Positions 1 through 9,048 of a stretch of 17,266 nucleotides of DNA are shown piece after piece. Below the pieces are notes generated by a model. The model ran no database searches and was not told the origin of the DNA. It saw only the letters and a list, made by a program, of their open reading frames with translations. Both the position numbers and the translations under genes were made by a program. How positions within the stretch are numbered: position 1 is the first letter of the stretch; every line of letters begins with the position of its first letter. Source of the DNA: Smittium culicis (taxonomy: Eukaryota; Kickxellomycota; Harpellomycetes; Harpellales; Legeriomycetaceae); contig LSSN01001289.1 of assembly GCA_001970855.1 (NCBI GenBank), forward strand, positions 1 through 17,266, written 5' to 3'.

Positions 1-45
1 TGCCCAGTGGGTATGGAGCTGCTAGAGCGGCGGAGGGGGGGTCAG
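1..45. repeat. GC-rich stub at left edge, ends in G7
   Basis: The first 45 bases are clearly GC-richer than the A/T-rich DNA that follows and end in a run of seven G (35-41) followed by TCA. The right end of the window also has a long G run followed by TCA, so both edges may be parts of the same kind of dispersed element. I see no coding frame or complete RNA gene here. The assignment as repeat is inference; it could also be a low-quality contig end. Confidence 0.3.
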
Positions 46-1200
46 TTGAAAAATTATTTATTTAATATTTTTTTAACTTTTAAATATTTTTTTATTAGTT
101 TTTGTATACTTTTAAATTATGTTTAATAAACTCTCTGAGGCAAAAAAAAAAAAAACTGGTAATAAATAGCTGAACGAAAAAATAGTTCGCCTAGACTAAT
201 CAATTATTTAAATGCATATGATGTTTAGAGGTGTTAAGTAAATGAATTTAATTACTGGAAAGTGTGAAAAGGGATTGGAGTATTTGTAAAATTTGTAGGT
301 AAAAATTTATTCACGTAAATAGAGCGAGTTAGAATCGCAAGAAAAGGCGCCTTATAGAATTGGGTTTTGGGTTTTTGATTGAATCTGTACTACTAATTTT
401 ATAGGAGTGCGGTAGGTCAAAGTTAATTTCTAAAGAGTCACTTAAGGTGGGAGATAAGAAAAAAACGTCTTGGATCATATTTATGATGGATTTTATTGAA
501 ATAATGTATAACGAAACATCAATTAAAATAAATATGAGATGTGTCTGGTATGGAATGTGTATTCAACTAAAATGTATACGCAGATACAGCTAACCCAGAT
601 TTTATAGCACATAAATTGCTGATGCTTAAACTTAAATAGTAGATGGAATGTACAATGTATTATTTTTAGGTTTTATATAATATCCACGTATAGACTTTTA
701 TAAACAGGTTTACCAATGGTATTAAAAGTTAAATCGATATTTTGCTTTGAAAAATGGAATTTTACAATATATTTTAAAAGCATAAAATATTACACCGAGT
801 CTATATCAATGCCATACTGTGTGGCCGAATTGCAAAAACAGTAAGGGTACAAAGAAAAAACTTTTGTGCAGTATAGAGGATTTAAATTAGTACATAGTTT
901 TATTGGGCTAATATGGTAAAAAAAATCTGTATGGATACAGTTGTAGATTGGTACTATGTATATGGCGTCGGAATGAAAAAATAGCTCCCGCTAATACATG
1001 TACGCCAGAGGATGTTTTTGTTTATAATAACTTAGTATGCTACGCATTTTGAGTCCATTTTCTGGAACTCATAACAACAAAATCAAAGTATAAACAAGTG
1101 TAGCGAATCAGAAACTAGAAACCAAAAAATGCATATCAGCTCAAAAAAATTCAATTTTATTGGCTATTGAGTCGGAGATAGATATATTTTATTTTTGTTT
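46..1200. other. Gene-free A/T-rich upstream region of PCNA
   Basis: No convincing coding frame, tRNA or other RNA gene is visible on either strand. The stretch is A/T rich with scattered homopolymer runs (for example 14 A at about 142-155). It may hold distal control elements for PCNA, but nothing specific can be named. Confidence 0.5.
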
Positions 1201-1202
1201 AC

Positions 1203-1226
1203 TTTTCGCCACAATAGCTATAAAAG
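1203..1226 (+). promoter_or_regulatory. PCNA core promoter: TATA box with SCB/E2F-like site
   Basis: TATAAAAG at 1219-1226 is a strong TATA-box match about 290 bp before the PCNA start codon. Eight bases upstream lies TTTTCGCC (1203-1210), whose reverse complement GGCGAAAA differs by one base from the yeast SCB consensus CRCGAAA and resembles E2F-type sites. PCNA is a classic G1/S-regulated gene, so such a site next to the TATA box is plausible. The TATA box is read directly; the cell-cycle role is inference. Confidence 0.5.
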
Positions 1227-1378
1227 TCAGCCGAATCGAAATCTTGGATTAATTGTTTTAATATAAAAATACCTTTCTATTTATTCTTTCCTATTACCTT
1301 TTGTAAATATTAATACTTTTTTGTACCTTGAAAGTATATACTCCAGCCATCTACCCTTATATTCATCCAAACTCTAAG

Positions 1379-1501
1379 GTACGTTTTTAACAAAACGATA
1401 AATAAAACAAATAATTTTCTCTGATAATTTTGACTAACAATTTTTTTATGGTACACTGCCCTATCTTGAATTCATAATCTTGTTTCTACCTATTTATCTA
1501 G
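1379..1501 (+). other. Candidate 5'-UTR intron of PCNA
   Basis: A complete set of splice signals lies between the TATA box and the start codon. The donor is AAG|GTACGT at 1379-1384. A TGACTAAC branch site (1431-1438) is followed by a seven-T tract. The acceptor TCTAG ends at 1501, and no other AG occurs between the branch site and this acceptor. The 123-nt intron would end 10 bases before the ATG. It contains an upstream ATG (1448) opening a nine-codon frame that is out of frame with PCNA, so splicing would remove it. No transcript evidence is available. Confidence 0.5.
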
Positions 1502-1511
1502 ATAACTAATA

Positions 1512-2300
1512 ATGTTGGAAGCTAGATTACCACAAGCATCAATCCTTAAAAAAATAGTAGAATCTGTAAAGGATCTAGTCAGCCAGGCTAACTTTGACTG
1601 CAGCGAATCTGGTATTTCATTCCAGGCTATGGACGAATCAAACATTGCGCTTTCTTCATTCCTTTTAAGAGCCGATGGTTTCGACCCATATCGCTGCGAT
1701 CGCAACTTGTCCCTTGGTATCAAATTCTCTACTCTATCCAAAATACTTAAATGCGCTGGAAATGATGATGTTGTTATTATCAAGTATGAAGATGATGATG
1801 ATATCCTAAGTTTGGTTTTCAAAGATTCTAAGAATGAAAGGATTAGTGAATTCAGTATTAAACTATTAGATATCGATTCAGAATACCTAAGCATTCCAGA
1901 ACAAGAGTTTGAATGCAAAGTATCTATGTCCTCTTCAGAATTCTCAAGAATTTGTAGAGATTTGATGACAATCGGATCTTCAGTTGTTATTGATGCAACT
2001 AAAGAAGGTGTTAAATTCTCCTCAACTGGTGATGAAGGAAATGGTAGCGTTCTTTTGAAACAATCTGGATCTATCGATGATGACGGCAAAAGATCAGTTG
2101 GTACCACAGTTCAAATGACAGAGCCTGTTTCTCTCGAGCTATCTCTTAAATACCTTAACAACTTCACAAAAGCCTCCCCACTATCTGACTCGGTGTCAAT
2201 CAACATGAGTAACGGTATCCCTGTACTATTCCAGTTTGATGTAGGAGACATCGGTTATATTCGCTACTTTTTAGCCCCCCAAATCAAAGACGACGAATAG
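1512..2300 (+). CDS. PCNA: Proliferating cell nuclear antigen (DNA sliding clamp)
   Basis: This encodes the ring-shaped homotrimeric clamp that tethers DNA polymerases delta and epsilon to DNA in the nucleus and recruits replication, repair and chromatin factors through PIP-box peptides. The 262-residue length matches the family (about 258-262). Recognisable landmarks are the N-terminal MLEARL, the FDxYRCDRNLxLG block (57-69), SKILKCAGN (76-84), the interdomain connector loop around 117-135 with IPEQEF, RICRDL (146-151) and the C-terminal LAPQIKDDE. Lys164, the ubiquitin/SUMO acceptor of yeast and human PCNA, is at exactly position 164 in DATKEGVKF, with Lys168 also kept. The start is fixed by homology of the first residues; the frame is uninterrupted. 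A TATA box and a possible leader intron lie upstream. An acidic DDDD run at 94-97 is a minor local feature. Identity is essentially certain. Confidence 0.98.
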   Translation: MLEARLPQASILKKIVESVKDLVSQANFDCSESGISFQAMDESNIALSSFLLRADGFDPYRCDRNLSLGIKFSTLSKILKCAGNDDVVIIKYEDDDDILSLVFKDSKNERISEFSIKLLDIDSEYLSIPEQEFECKVSMSSSEFSRICRDLMTIGSSVVIDATKEGVKFSSTGDEGNGSVLLKQSGSIDDDGKRSVGTTVQMTEPVSLELSLKYLNNFTKASPLSDSVSINMSNGIPVLFQFDVGDIGYIRYFLAPQIKDDE

Positions 2301-3051
2301 TTTTAATATACTACACCCTTTCAATATTTTCCTTTATTTTTTTTACTAAAATCCGTAATTTATATACTTAATATACCTCTCTTTTTTATAAATAATTTAT
2401 AACCTCCAGCTTGATTCTTAAATTTTTTCGAATTAATATTTTTTATTATTAAAAAGCCATTTTCTTTTGATTGTACTCTTATCAAAGGTTAAACAGAGTC
2501 AAAGATAGGATTTGATATTCTAATAATAGGAAATATTTTGTCTCTAATAGAAGAATGCAAAATAGATTGAATTTTAGACATTGAGTTTATGTATTAGAAT
2601 TATAAGTATCGCTTTGCCACCTTATAAATATGTTATTGATAATCTTATTATTTGTGATGGCATGAGTTAAAATAATTATACACAGCAGTAAATTGGATAT
2701 CAAAATGCTATTTTTTATTATGATTTCCTTTGTAAACTCGAATGAAGTTACAAAATAAATTATATAAACTAACAATAAAAATATTACATTTAAATTATAT
2801 TTAATAAACTCTGATACATAAAAAAAAACAATAAAAATAGTTTAAAACTTGATTCTATTTTACCAACCGCAATTTTCAATTGGAAACCAATACACTTAAT
2901 CTGGGCTCTTAATAAGATGAAATGCTTTTAATTATATTAATATGAATAGGTACCAGAAAGAATAAGGCTTATTATTCGGGGGATTCTAAACTAAGAAAGC
3001 ACTTTATTTCAGCTTATAATTATTTTAATGATTATTTTAAAGTTAAAATTA

Positions 3052-3258
3052 TTACAAGCGGAATTGGTAGTCATTTCCATTATCAATTTAGTTCTGAAAG
3101 CATTATTTGCTAAAAATAATACTAGGTTTTATTTATTAAACAATAATTTAATTAGAAATTTTATACACTATAACTCTTTATGTATAAAAGTGCTCTCTTC
3201 GTAAATAATTTCTCAATTGGTTTATAGTATACTATTATTGTATAATTGCCGCTTGTAA
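3052..3258. repeat. Inverted-repeat pair enclosing about 190 bp
   Basis: TTACAAGCGG (3052-3061) is matched perfectly by CCGCTTGTAA (3249-3258) on the same strand. Read inward, the match continues into AATT after one extra base on the right side. The arms are GC-richer than the surroundings. This could be a small terminal-inverted-repeat element, but no target-site duplication is evident and a chance pair of 10-mers is not excluded. Confidence 0.25.
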
Positions 3259-4180
3259 AAAAATTCAGGTATTTAATTAACTTAGCTCTTGTTAAAGTTC
3301 ATATCCGCTATCTTAACTATTTTGAAGAACATTAGTTTTAAATTTTTATACAAAATTAATAAAAAATATCAGAAATAAGAATGTAATTATTTGATTATTT
3401 TGGTATAAAAGTTGTGTAAATGTTGTGCAGTGTTATTAATTCTTGTTTAGTAAACCTAGAAAAAGATAAAAAGATAAAATCAATTTATACAGTTTAAGAT
3501 ATTTACAATTAATACAACAAAATTTATTTATGAATATTCCACATTTGAATTTCTAGACACAATTTTTATATACAACAAGAAATAATGCAGTTAATATAAT
3601 AGCATTAGCTTTCCTAATGAAAACAAATAATTAAGACGAAGTCTTCTTAGGAATATAAATATTATAAAATGAACTTGAAATATAAATTAAATTACATCTA
3701 ATGACTTTGAAAGCTACTTTAAATTCAAAGGGTTGAATAACATTATATTTTTTAAAATTGCATTAGCTCAAAATTTTTTATTTTATTTAAATCAATTAAA
3801 GAATGAAGTAATTATTAATTTATATCAGAAGTTCTTCAATAGATTGGAGGAAATTCTAAATTATCTTACGGATACTAAACATAGGTCACAATTTTATTTT
3901 GAATTAGCTTTATAATATAAATTTATTCAATAAATATAATAAATCTGTCTATTAATAAAAAATAAAGTCTTATTTTTATATAACTATCCTTATTTAGATT
4001 AAAAATTAAAGAAAAAAAATAACCAGTTTTTATTCCTAAATTTTTCTACCAAACTCCATGCGTATTTTTTCGGCTTGTATATTTATTATGAATCGTTAAT
4101 ATATATTGAGGTTAACATAAGTCTTTAAAATTAATTAATTATTCTGCAGACTACAATTTGTATATCCCATTCAGGGGCGG

Positions 4181-4224
4181 TTGTCGTTTTATTGAACTAC
4201 CAAAATTATCCAACCAAACGACAA
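4181..4224. repeat. 9-bp inverted repeat upstream of RRP6
   Basis: TTGTCGTTT (4181-4189) and AAACGACAA (4216-4224) are perfect inverted copies separated by 26 bases, about 550 bp before RRP6. It could be a two-site protein-binding element or simply chance. Confidence 0.3.
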
Positions 4225-4243
4225 TATATCATATTAATAAATT

Positions 4244-4560
4244 ATTGGCTAATTAATAAGAAAAAACCAATAACAAATAGATATTAAATAGTTTATCCAA
4301 TTATAATTCTTAATTTAGTTTAAGAGCGTTGGCCCTGGAAAAATATATATGCTATCTGTTGCAATTCACGATGAGATTTTATCTTGGTATTTATTTAAGC
4401 CATAAGTCAATTAGCCAATAATTGCCAATTCAAACCGCGTAGCTAATTAAACTATAAAAAAAAAGTGGATTTTCATTCGTGGGATATCAACCCAATAGCT
4501 ATATCCTCAAATAAAAAATAGATAATAATTCGACAGAATAATTGGAATATTCCAGCCAAT
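4244..4560. promoter_or_regulatory. Cluster of eight CCAAT boxes upstream of RRP6
   Basis: CCAAT occurs at 4267, 4297, 4415, 4425, 4492 and 4556 on the plus strand, and as ATTGG at 4244 and 4541. Eight copies in 317 bp is well above what this A/T-rich composition predicts and above the scattered density elsewhere in the window. CCAAT is the binding site of the HAP/NF-Y complex, so this is a reasonable distal promoter candidate for RRP6. The motif copies are read directly; the regulatory role is inferred. Confidence 0.4.
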
Positions 4561-4711
4561 AATCGAAAAGAAGTAATGATCTTGCCTAAAAAAAATAATG
4601 AAAATTTTTTTAGAAAAAAAGCGAGTAAATTTTTTCATAATAATATTTAAAGCGATAGTTTTTAATCATACTAGGTAGAGAAAATTAATAACCAGCCATA
4701 TTCCACATTTA

Positions 4712-4725
4712 GTGTATAGATACAC
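4712..4725. repeat. 14-bp imperfect palindrome just before RRP6
   Basis: GTGTAT-AG-ATACAC is a palindrome with a two-base centre lying 42 bp before the RRP6 start codon, in the likely 5' leader or core promoter. It may be a dimeric factor site; no family is recognisable. Confidence 0.3.
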
Positions 4726-4767
4726 AATTGTATGTAAATTCACTTTAGCTCGTTACATCAATAGAAA

Positions 4768-7700
4768 ATGGCTAACCCAACTCCAAACAACTTAGAAGAG
4801 GCTGTCAAGAACGCCTTTTCCTCATTGATGCTGGCCACCAAACGCTCAAATCAGGTCTCTTATTCTGACCTAAAGTTTCATTCTACAATATCTCCTGAAT
4901 TTGCTGATATTTTGGACAAAACTACAGATAAGACCCGTAATTTAATAAATTCAATATCTTCTTCTAGCCGCAATTCAAACTTCACCACTCTTCAGAATAA
5001 CCTTCCATCAATCAAACAAAAGTCTGATTTAGATAAAATTGCTATCAAGAACATTCAAGACGTCCTACTTCCTCCAATAACCCAGGAGAAAAAGCCCAAA
5101 TACGAAATGGGCCAAGAGTATAGAAAAATCGTGGAAATAGCTGACACAATTATCGATAGAATTGATGTTAATTTGGATTTCATCAAAAACGAAAAATCTA
5201 ACCCGCTTATTTCTGGACCATTAAGCCAATCAAAGCCCGTAGTCACCGAATACAAAAAGATCGGTTCCAAATCATCAAATAGTAGCCAAACCTATAGCCT
5301 AATCCATGCCACAAAGATCCCAAGACCACAGATGAAGTTTAAGGATGAAATTGACAATTCCAATTCAACCAATTTTGTATGGAAAATTAAAGAAAAGCCA
5401 TTCGCAAAAGTTCCATTAGAATATGGCTTACCTGGAACTGAAATTAAAGACCACTCGATTAACAAGCATCTAGAAGAGCTTGGCTTATCCAGATCTGGTA
5501 GTAGTACCCCAATTCCTCATTCTGGTTCAGATACACAGTTCCAAAACCTTTTAACCTTCGACAACAATAAAATGGTCCCCTTACCTCACCCCTATGAATA
5601 TGAAATAAAGAGTTATGATCCTCCTTCTAGATATTTTTCTGAGGTTGAAACTAGAGTTTCACAGGAATGGGGTGCTGATTCTAACTTTGTATATGTAGAT
5701 ACTCCCGAGTTACTTGACCAGATGATTAACGACATCATCTCATTAAAAGATAATGATTCCGATATTGCTATCGATTTAGAGCATCACAACTACAGATCTT
5801 TTATGGGATTCACGTGCTTAATTCAATTATCGACTAGATATAAAGATTATATAATTGACTCTCTAGAATTACGCTCTGAGCTATATAAACTTAATATTGT
5901 CACTGCTGACCCAAGTAGAATAAAGGTTTTCCATGGCGCTGAAAGTGATATCGAATGGCTCCAGAGGGATTTTGGTGTTTATGTTGTTGGTTTGTTCGAT
6001 ACATATCATGCCACAAAAATACTTAATTACCCAAAACATTCCCTTGCATATCTATTGCAATCTATTCCTAAAGTCAATTCTGATAAAAAGTATCAATTGG
6101 CTGATTGGAGAATTCGCCCCTTAACTGCAGATATGCTTAATTATGCCAGAGCTGATACTCATTATCTGCTAGAAATTTTTGATGTATTACGCAAAGAATT
6201 AATGACCGTTGATAATGGATTGAACTACGTTATTAATAAATCTAAAACTACTGCCCTTAGAATATTCGAAAAAGAACATTATGACGGCATTTATGGAAAT
6301 GGTCCTAATGGCTGGAACACATTACTCTCCAAGCACACTTTCGCGCTGAATAATAAACAACTTGTTGTATTCAAAGCCTTACACGCTTGGCGTGATCAGA
6401 TTGCTAGATTACACGATGAATCTATTAGATACGTCCTTCCAAACCACATTTTGTTTAGTATCTCTAGTAGACTCCCAGATAGCGTCGAAAAACTACTAGC
6501 CGCATGTATTCCTACTCCACCGCTTATTAGACTATATTCAAGAGAGGTCCTTGAGCTTATTGAAGACTCACTTCTAAACGTCCAAGATGAAGATGACTTG
6601 AACACCCTGGAAGCTGATATTAATTCTGAAGAATCCTCTGGATTTTTGGTTTCTAAGCATTTTGTTAGCCCTATTTATCCGATTCCTCGATTCCCAGCTA
6701 TATTATCTACAGATAATCTAAATTCTAACTCTATGGATATCGATAATTTGGAACAAACTGAGCTTGATGAACTAAAAGATATTTCTGAATCTGAAAACTT
6801 AAATCTCAAAAGTTACCTTTCAGGGCTATTTAAGGACTCTATGGATCCTTTAAAAGTTTCAAATGGAGAGAAAATTGAAACTCTATTAAAATCTATCCAA
6901 TCTATTTCAAATCCACTTTTTGAAATCAATAACTCTTTAAACAAAAATACGCCTTTCCCTGTTGAGCAAGAGCCTGAAGATGAATCTACTCCTACCTTCA
7001 TCAAAACTGATACTACACTTGATAATAACAACATTGGTGATAACGTAGGCAAAGAAATCAGCCATCCTGCAGATCAGAAAACTTCATTACTTCCCAAGGT
7101 TGGAAAACCTAAAGCTACTAAAAAAGATGAAACCAATGGAACGATTCAAGAGGAATTTGAATCTGCGGCTATGAACGTCAACGAATTGGTTAAAGATAAC
7201 AGTGATATATTAGTTATTTCCCAAATTTCATCAAATAATATAAGTAAAAACAAGCGAAAGCTATCAACTACTATAAACGAAAATAGCTCGGCTAATTTAA
7301 TTAAGTTGGATAGCGATGACAATGCTACTGTCGAACCAAACGAGAGCACTCCACCAGCCAAAAAAAATAAAAAAAACCGTAAGAAGAAAGCTAAAGGCAA
7401 AGCCAACGCAGACTCTACTGATATTAACTCTGTTAATGCCTCAGAAAAATCCCCAAATGCAGCAGTTTCATCAAACACAGTAAATAATGGCCAAAATTCA
7501 CTAGATGATGCACATACTAAGGCAGAATCTAAACTAGACCCAAATGCACAGCTAAAATCTGCATCTAGCTCAGAGGCTAATTCAGGAAACCATAAAGGCT
7601 CTAAAAAAGCGCCTTCTGCGAAAACTCCTGTGAGAAATAATAAGCTTAAGCCTTATGACCCTTTTGCAAAAACTGTGTTCAAATCTGATTTTAAAACAAT

Positions 7701-7839
7701 TGAGCAAAATGAAACTGCCAATGAGGACTTTGGTGGATCCGACTCAAAAAATAAGGATAAACAGAGTAATTCCAGAGTTCTTAGAAGTGCAAGAAAGAAC
7801 ACCGGCAATAAATCTATGACTTTCTCTAAAAAGAAGTAG
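4768..7839 (+). CDS. RRP6: Rrp6/EXOSC10-type nuclear exosome 3'-5' exoribonuclease
   Basis: This is the distributive hydrolytic 3'-5' exoribonuclease attached to the nuclear RNA exosome; it trims rRNA, snRNA and snoRNA 3' ends and degrades aberrant transcripts. Domain order is as in Rrp6: an N-terminal PMC2NT-like region (about 10-105, the Rrp47/Mtr4-binding part in yeast), a DEDD-Y exonuclease domain (about 305-480), an HRDC domain (about 533-602) and a C-terminal tail. The catalytic set is complete: D336 and E338 in IDLEHH, D394 in GAESDIEW, Y459 and D463 in NYARADTHYLL. Spacing from the first Asp to the third acid (58) and to the Tyr (123) equals that of yeast Rrp6 (D238, D296, Y361). At 1023 residues it is longer than the yeast (about 730) and human (about 885) proteins because of a roughly 420-residue tail rich in Ser, Asn, Asp and Lys. 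The tail has a basic, NLS-like KKNKKNRKKKAKGK segment (865-878) and ends in KKK. The start is the first ATG of the frame, in a good context (AAAATGG). No intron is visible. Confidence 0.95.
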   Translation: MANPTPNNLEEAVKNAFSSLMLATKRSNQVSYSDLKFHSTISPEFADILDKTTDKTRNLINSISSSSRNSNFTTLQNNLPSIKQKSDLDKIAIKNIQDVLLPPITQEKKPKYEMGQEYRKIVEIADTIIDRIDVNLDFIKNEKSNPLISGPLSQSKPVVTEYKKIGSKSSNSSQTYSLIHATKIPRPQMKFKDEIDNSNSTNFVWKIKEKPFAKVPLEYGLPGTEIKDHSINKHLEELGLSRSGSSTPIPHSGSDTQFQNLLTFDNNKMVPLPHPYEYEIKSYDPPSRYFSEVETRVSQEWGADSNFVYVDTPELLDQMINDIISLKDNDSDIAIDLEHHNYRSFMGFTCLIQLSTRYKDYIIDSLELRSELYKLNIVTADPSRIKVFHGAESDIEWLQRDFGVYVVGLFDTYHATKILNYPKHSLAYLLQSIPKVNSDKKYQLADWRIRPLTADMLNYARADTHYLLEIFDVLRKELMTVDNGLNYVINKSKTTALRIFEKEHYDGIYGNGPNGWNTLLSKHTFALNNKQLVVFKALHAWRDQIARLHDESIRYVLPNHILFSISSRLPDSVEKLLAACIPTPPLIRLYSREVLELIEDSLLNVQDEDDLNTLEADINSEESSGFLVSKHFVSPIYPIPRFPAILSTDNLNSNSMDIDNLEQTELDELKDISESENLNLKSYLSGLFKDSMDPLKVSNGEKIETLLKSIQSISNPLFEINNSLNKNTPFPVEQEPEDESTPTFIKTDTTLDNNNIGDNVGKEISHPADQKTSLLPKVGKPKATKKDETNGTIQEEFESAAMNVNELVKDNSDILVISQISSNNISKNKRKLSTTINENSSANLIKLDSDDNATVEPNESTPPAKKNKKNRKKKAKGKANADSTDINSVNASEKSPNAAVSSNTVNNGQNSLDDAHTKAESKLDPNAQLKSASSSEANSGNHKGSKKAPSAKTPVRNNKLKPYDPFAKTVFKSDFKTIEQNETANEDFGGSDSKNKDKQSNSRVLRSARKNTGNKSMTFSKKK

Positions 7840-7843
7840 AAAC

Positions 7844-7874
7844 TTTTTTTTTTTTTTTAAAAAAATTTTTTTTT
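7844..7874. repeat. T15-A7-T9 homopolymer tract after RRP6 stop
   Basis: Five bases after the RRP6 stop codon there are 15 T, then 7 A, then 9 T. In the transcript the A7 could pair with either flanking U tract. It may take part in 3'-end formation or simply be slippage-prone sequence; the exact lengths could be affected by sequencing. Confidence 0.6.
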
Positions 7875-7970
7875 ACCCATCATAAACTTATCTTTAAAAT
7901 TCATCTAACTATACACTCTATTTGGAGTTTAATTTAATTATTTTTGTTTCGTGTTTTATTAAACGTTTTA

Positions 7971-7990
7971 ATTTAAATTTAAATTTAAAT
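7971..7990. repeat. (ATTTAA)3.3 microsatellite
   Basis: Three full tandem copies of ATTTAA plus AT lie in the RRP6 3' flank. Confidence 0.8.
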
Positions 7991-8050
7991 ATCGCTCTAA
8001 GATACTCTTTAATTATTTAATACCAAAAATTTTACGTATATTTTATGAAA

Positions 8051-8077
8051 ATCTTAAAAATCTTAAAAATCTTAAAA
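8051..8077. repeat. (ATCTTAAAA)3 tandem repeat
   Basis: Three perfect tandem copies of the nonamer ATCTTAAAA, flanked by partial copies. Ordinary intergenic minisatellite. Confidence 0.85.
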
Positions 8078-8968
8078 ATTTTAATTAAAATATAAAGTTG
8101 AATATTTAATGTGCATTAGAAAGTTAACTTTGATTAAACGAGTCGAAAAGATATTAGTTTACGTTATTTTTATATTTGAGATTTCGTTTGAAAATATCGT
8201 AAATCGGAGCATTTCAACAACATATAATTGGAATAATAAAGTTATTATAGGCTAAATCACTGGTTAATTAATTAAAGTTTGAGGAACTGTGTTGAAATTT
8301 TCAAATAAAATACGTATCATATTGTTTTCTTCTAAAACTTTCTATTTAATCTGTAATCATTTAATTTTCTAGATTTTGTAAAAAGACCAGGTTAAAAACA
8401 AATTCGTCACATTCTTCAAGTCAATGGTATTTATATATAATTTATAACACGAAAAGACTAATTGGAGAGAAAAAAAAGCATTCCCTATAAAGTTTAGCAT
8501 GTATAATATCTGTTTTAAATAGCGTAAATGATGCTATTTTGTAGTGCGTGGATACATTCATAAGAATTTATATGGCTCCCAATTTCGACTTCACGGAAAA
8601 ACCAAGATAGAGGCCAATTGAATAATTTTAACTTGTTTAACTTATACTGATGATTTTAAAATCTTGAAAAAAGCGTAACTGCTGCAAATAAAAAAAATAA
8701 AGCTATTAATTCATGTAATCTTATGGATATAAATTCAAGCTTTGGTGAAGATTTTTTGCAAATTTTATTTACTAAATTTCATAAAACTCTTAATAAATAA
8801 TTTCAATAGTAATATATGCTGCCTCTTAAAAAAAATCTAATTATTTTTGATATTTTTTCTTCAGCACATTTTTTTAAAAGCTTTGTATCAAGCGAAACAC
8901 GCTATATGAATTTTTTTCCCTACTTTGGTATAAATTAACAAATATAAAAAAATAATTTATCTCAATCT

Positions 8969-8974
8969 TTTATT
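8969..8974 (-). terminator. Polyadenylation signal candidate for tyrosinase A
   Basis: TTTATT on the plus strand reads AATAAA on the minus strand, about 75 bp beyond the tyrosinase A stop codon. Distance and orientation suit a poly(A) signal. Confidence 0.4.
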
Positions 8975-9048
8975 AGTAATGGGCTAAATAATTTAAAGCT
9001 ATTATTCGATAATCTTGTACTAATAAAAAACCAAAGAAATATAAAGTC

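Larger units (their letters stand above)
2301..4240. other. Gene-free A/T-rich spacer between PCNA and RRP6
   Basis: Very A/T rich with no convincing gene. The two longest open frames (62 codons on the minus strand near 2587-2775; 60 codons near 3733-3915 lacking an ATG start) have the composition of random A/T-rich DNA. Short inverted repeats are present at 3052-3061/3249-3258 and 4181-4189/4216-4224. The PCNA 3' UTR presumably lies in the first few hundred bases, but no perfect AATAAA is seen within about 150 bp of the stop. Confidence 0.5.
7840..9048. other. Spacer between RRP6 and tyrosinase A with simple repeats
   Basis: This contains the 3' UTRs of the two converging genes and simple A/T repeats annotated separately; no gene is visible on either strand. 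Confidence 0.6.

Noticed and set aside
1..45. tRNA D-arm-like stretch (TAGAGCGGCGGA)
   Set aside because: No anticodon arm, T arm or acceptor stem follows; the sequence passes into a G run and A/T-rich DNA.
1490..2107. 205-codon frame antisense to PCNA
   Set aside because: It is a shadow of the PCNA coding sequence, Ser/Leu-rich with no family resemblance.
2587..2775. 62-codon minus-strand open frame with hydrophobic, Ile-rich translation
   Set aside because: Composition is what A/T-rich random DNA gives; there is no promoter context or recognisable motif.
3733..3915. 60-codon open frame in the PCNA-RRP6 spacer
   Set aside because: It lacks an ATG start, has A/T-driven composition and shows no domain.
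3534..4710. 13-bp direct repeat ATATTCCACATTT at 3534 and 4698
   Set aside because: Isolated A/T-rich match with no extension; expected by chance in this composition.
7146..7478. 110-codon frame antisense to the RRP6 tail
   Set aside because: It mirrors the Lys/Asn/Ser-rich low-complexity codons of the sense gene as Phe/Leu/Ile; not a real membrane protein.
8646..8700. Box C-like TGATGAT suggesting a C/D snoRNA
   Set aside because: No CTGA D box or terminal stem at a suitable distance; the similar motif at 14285 fails in the same way.
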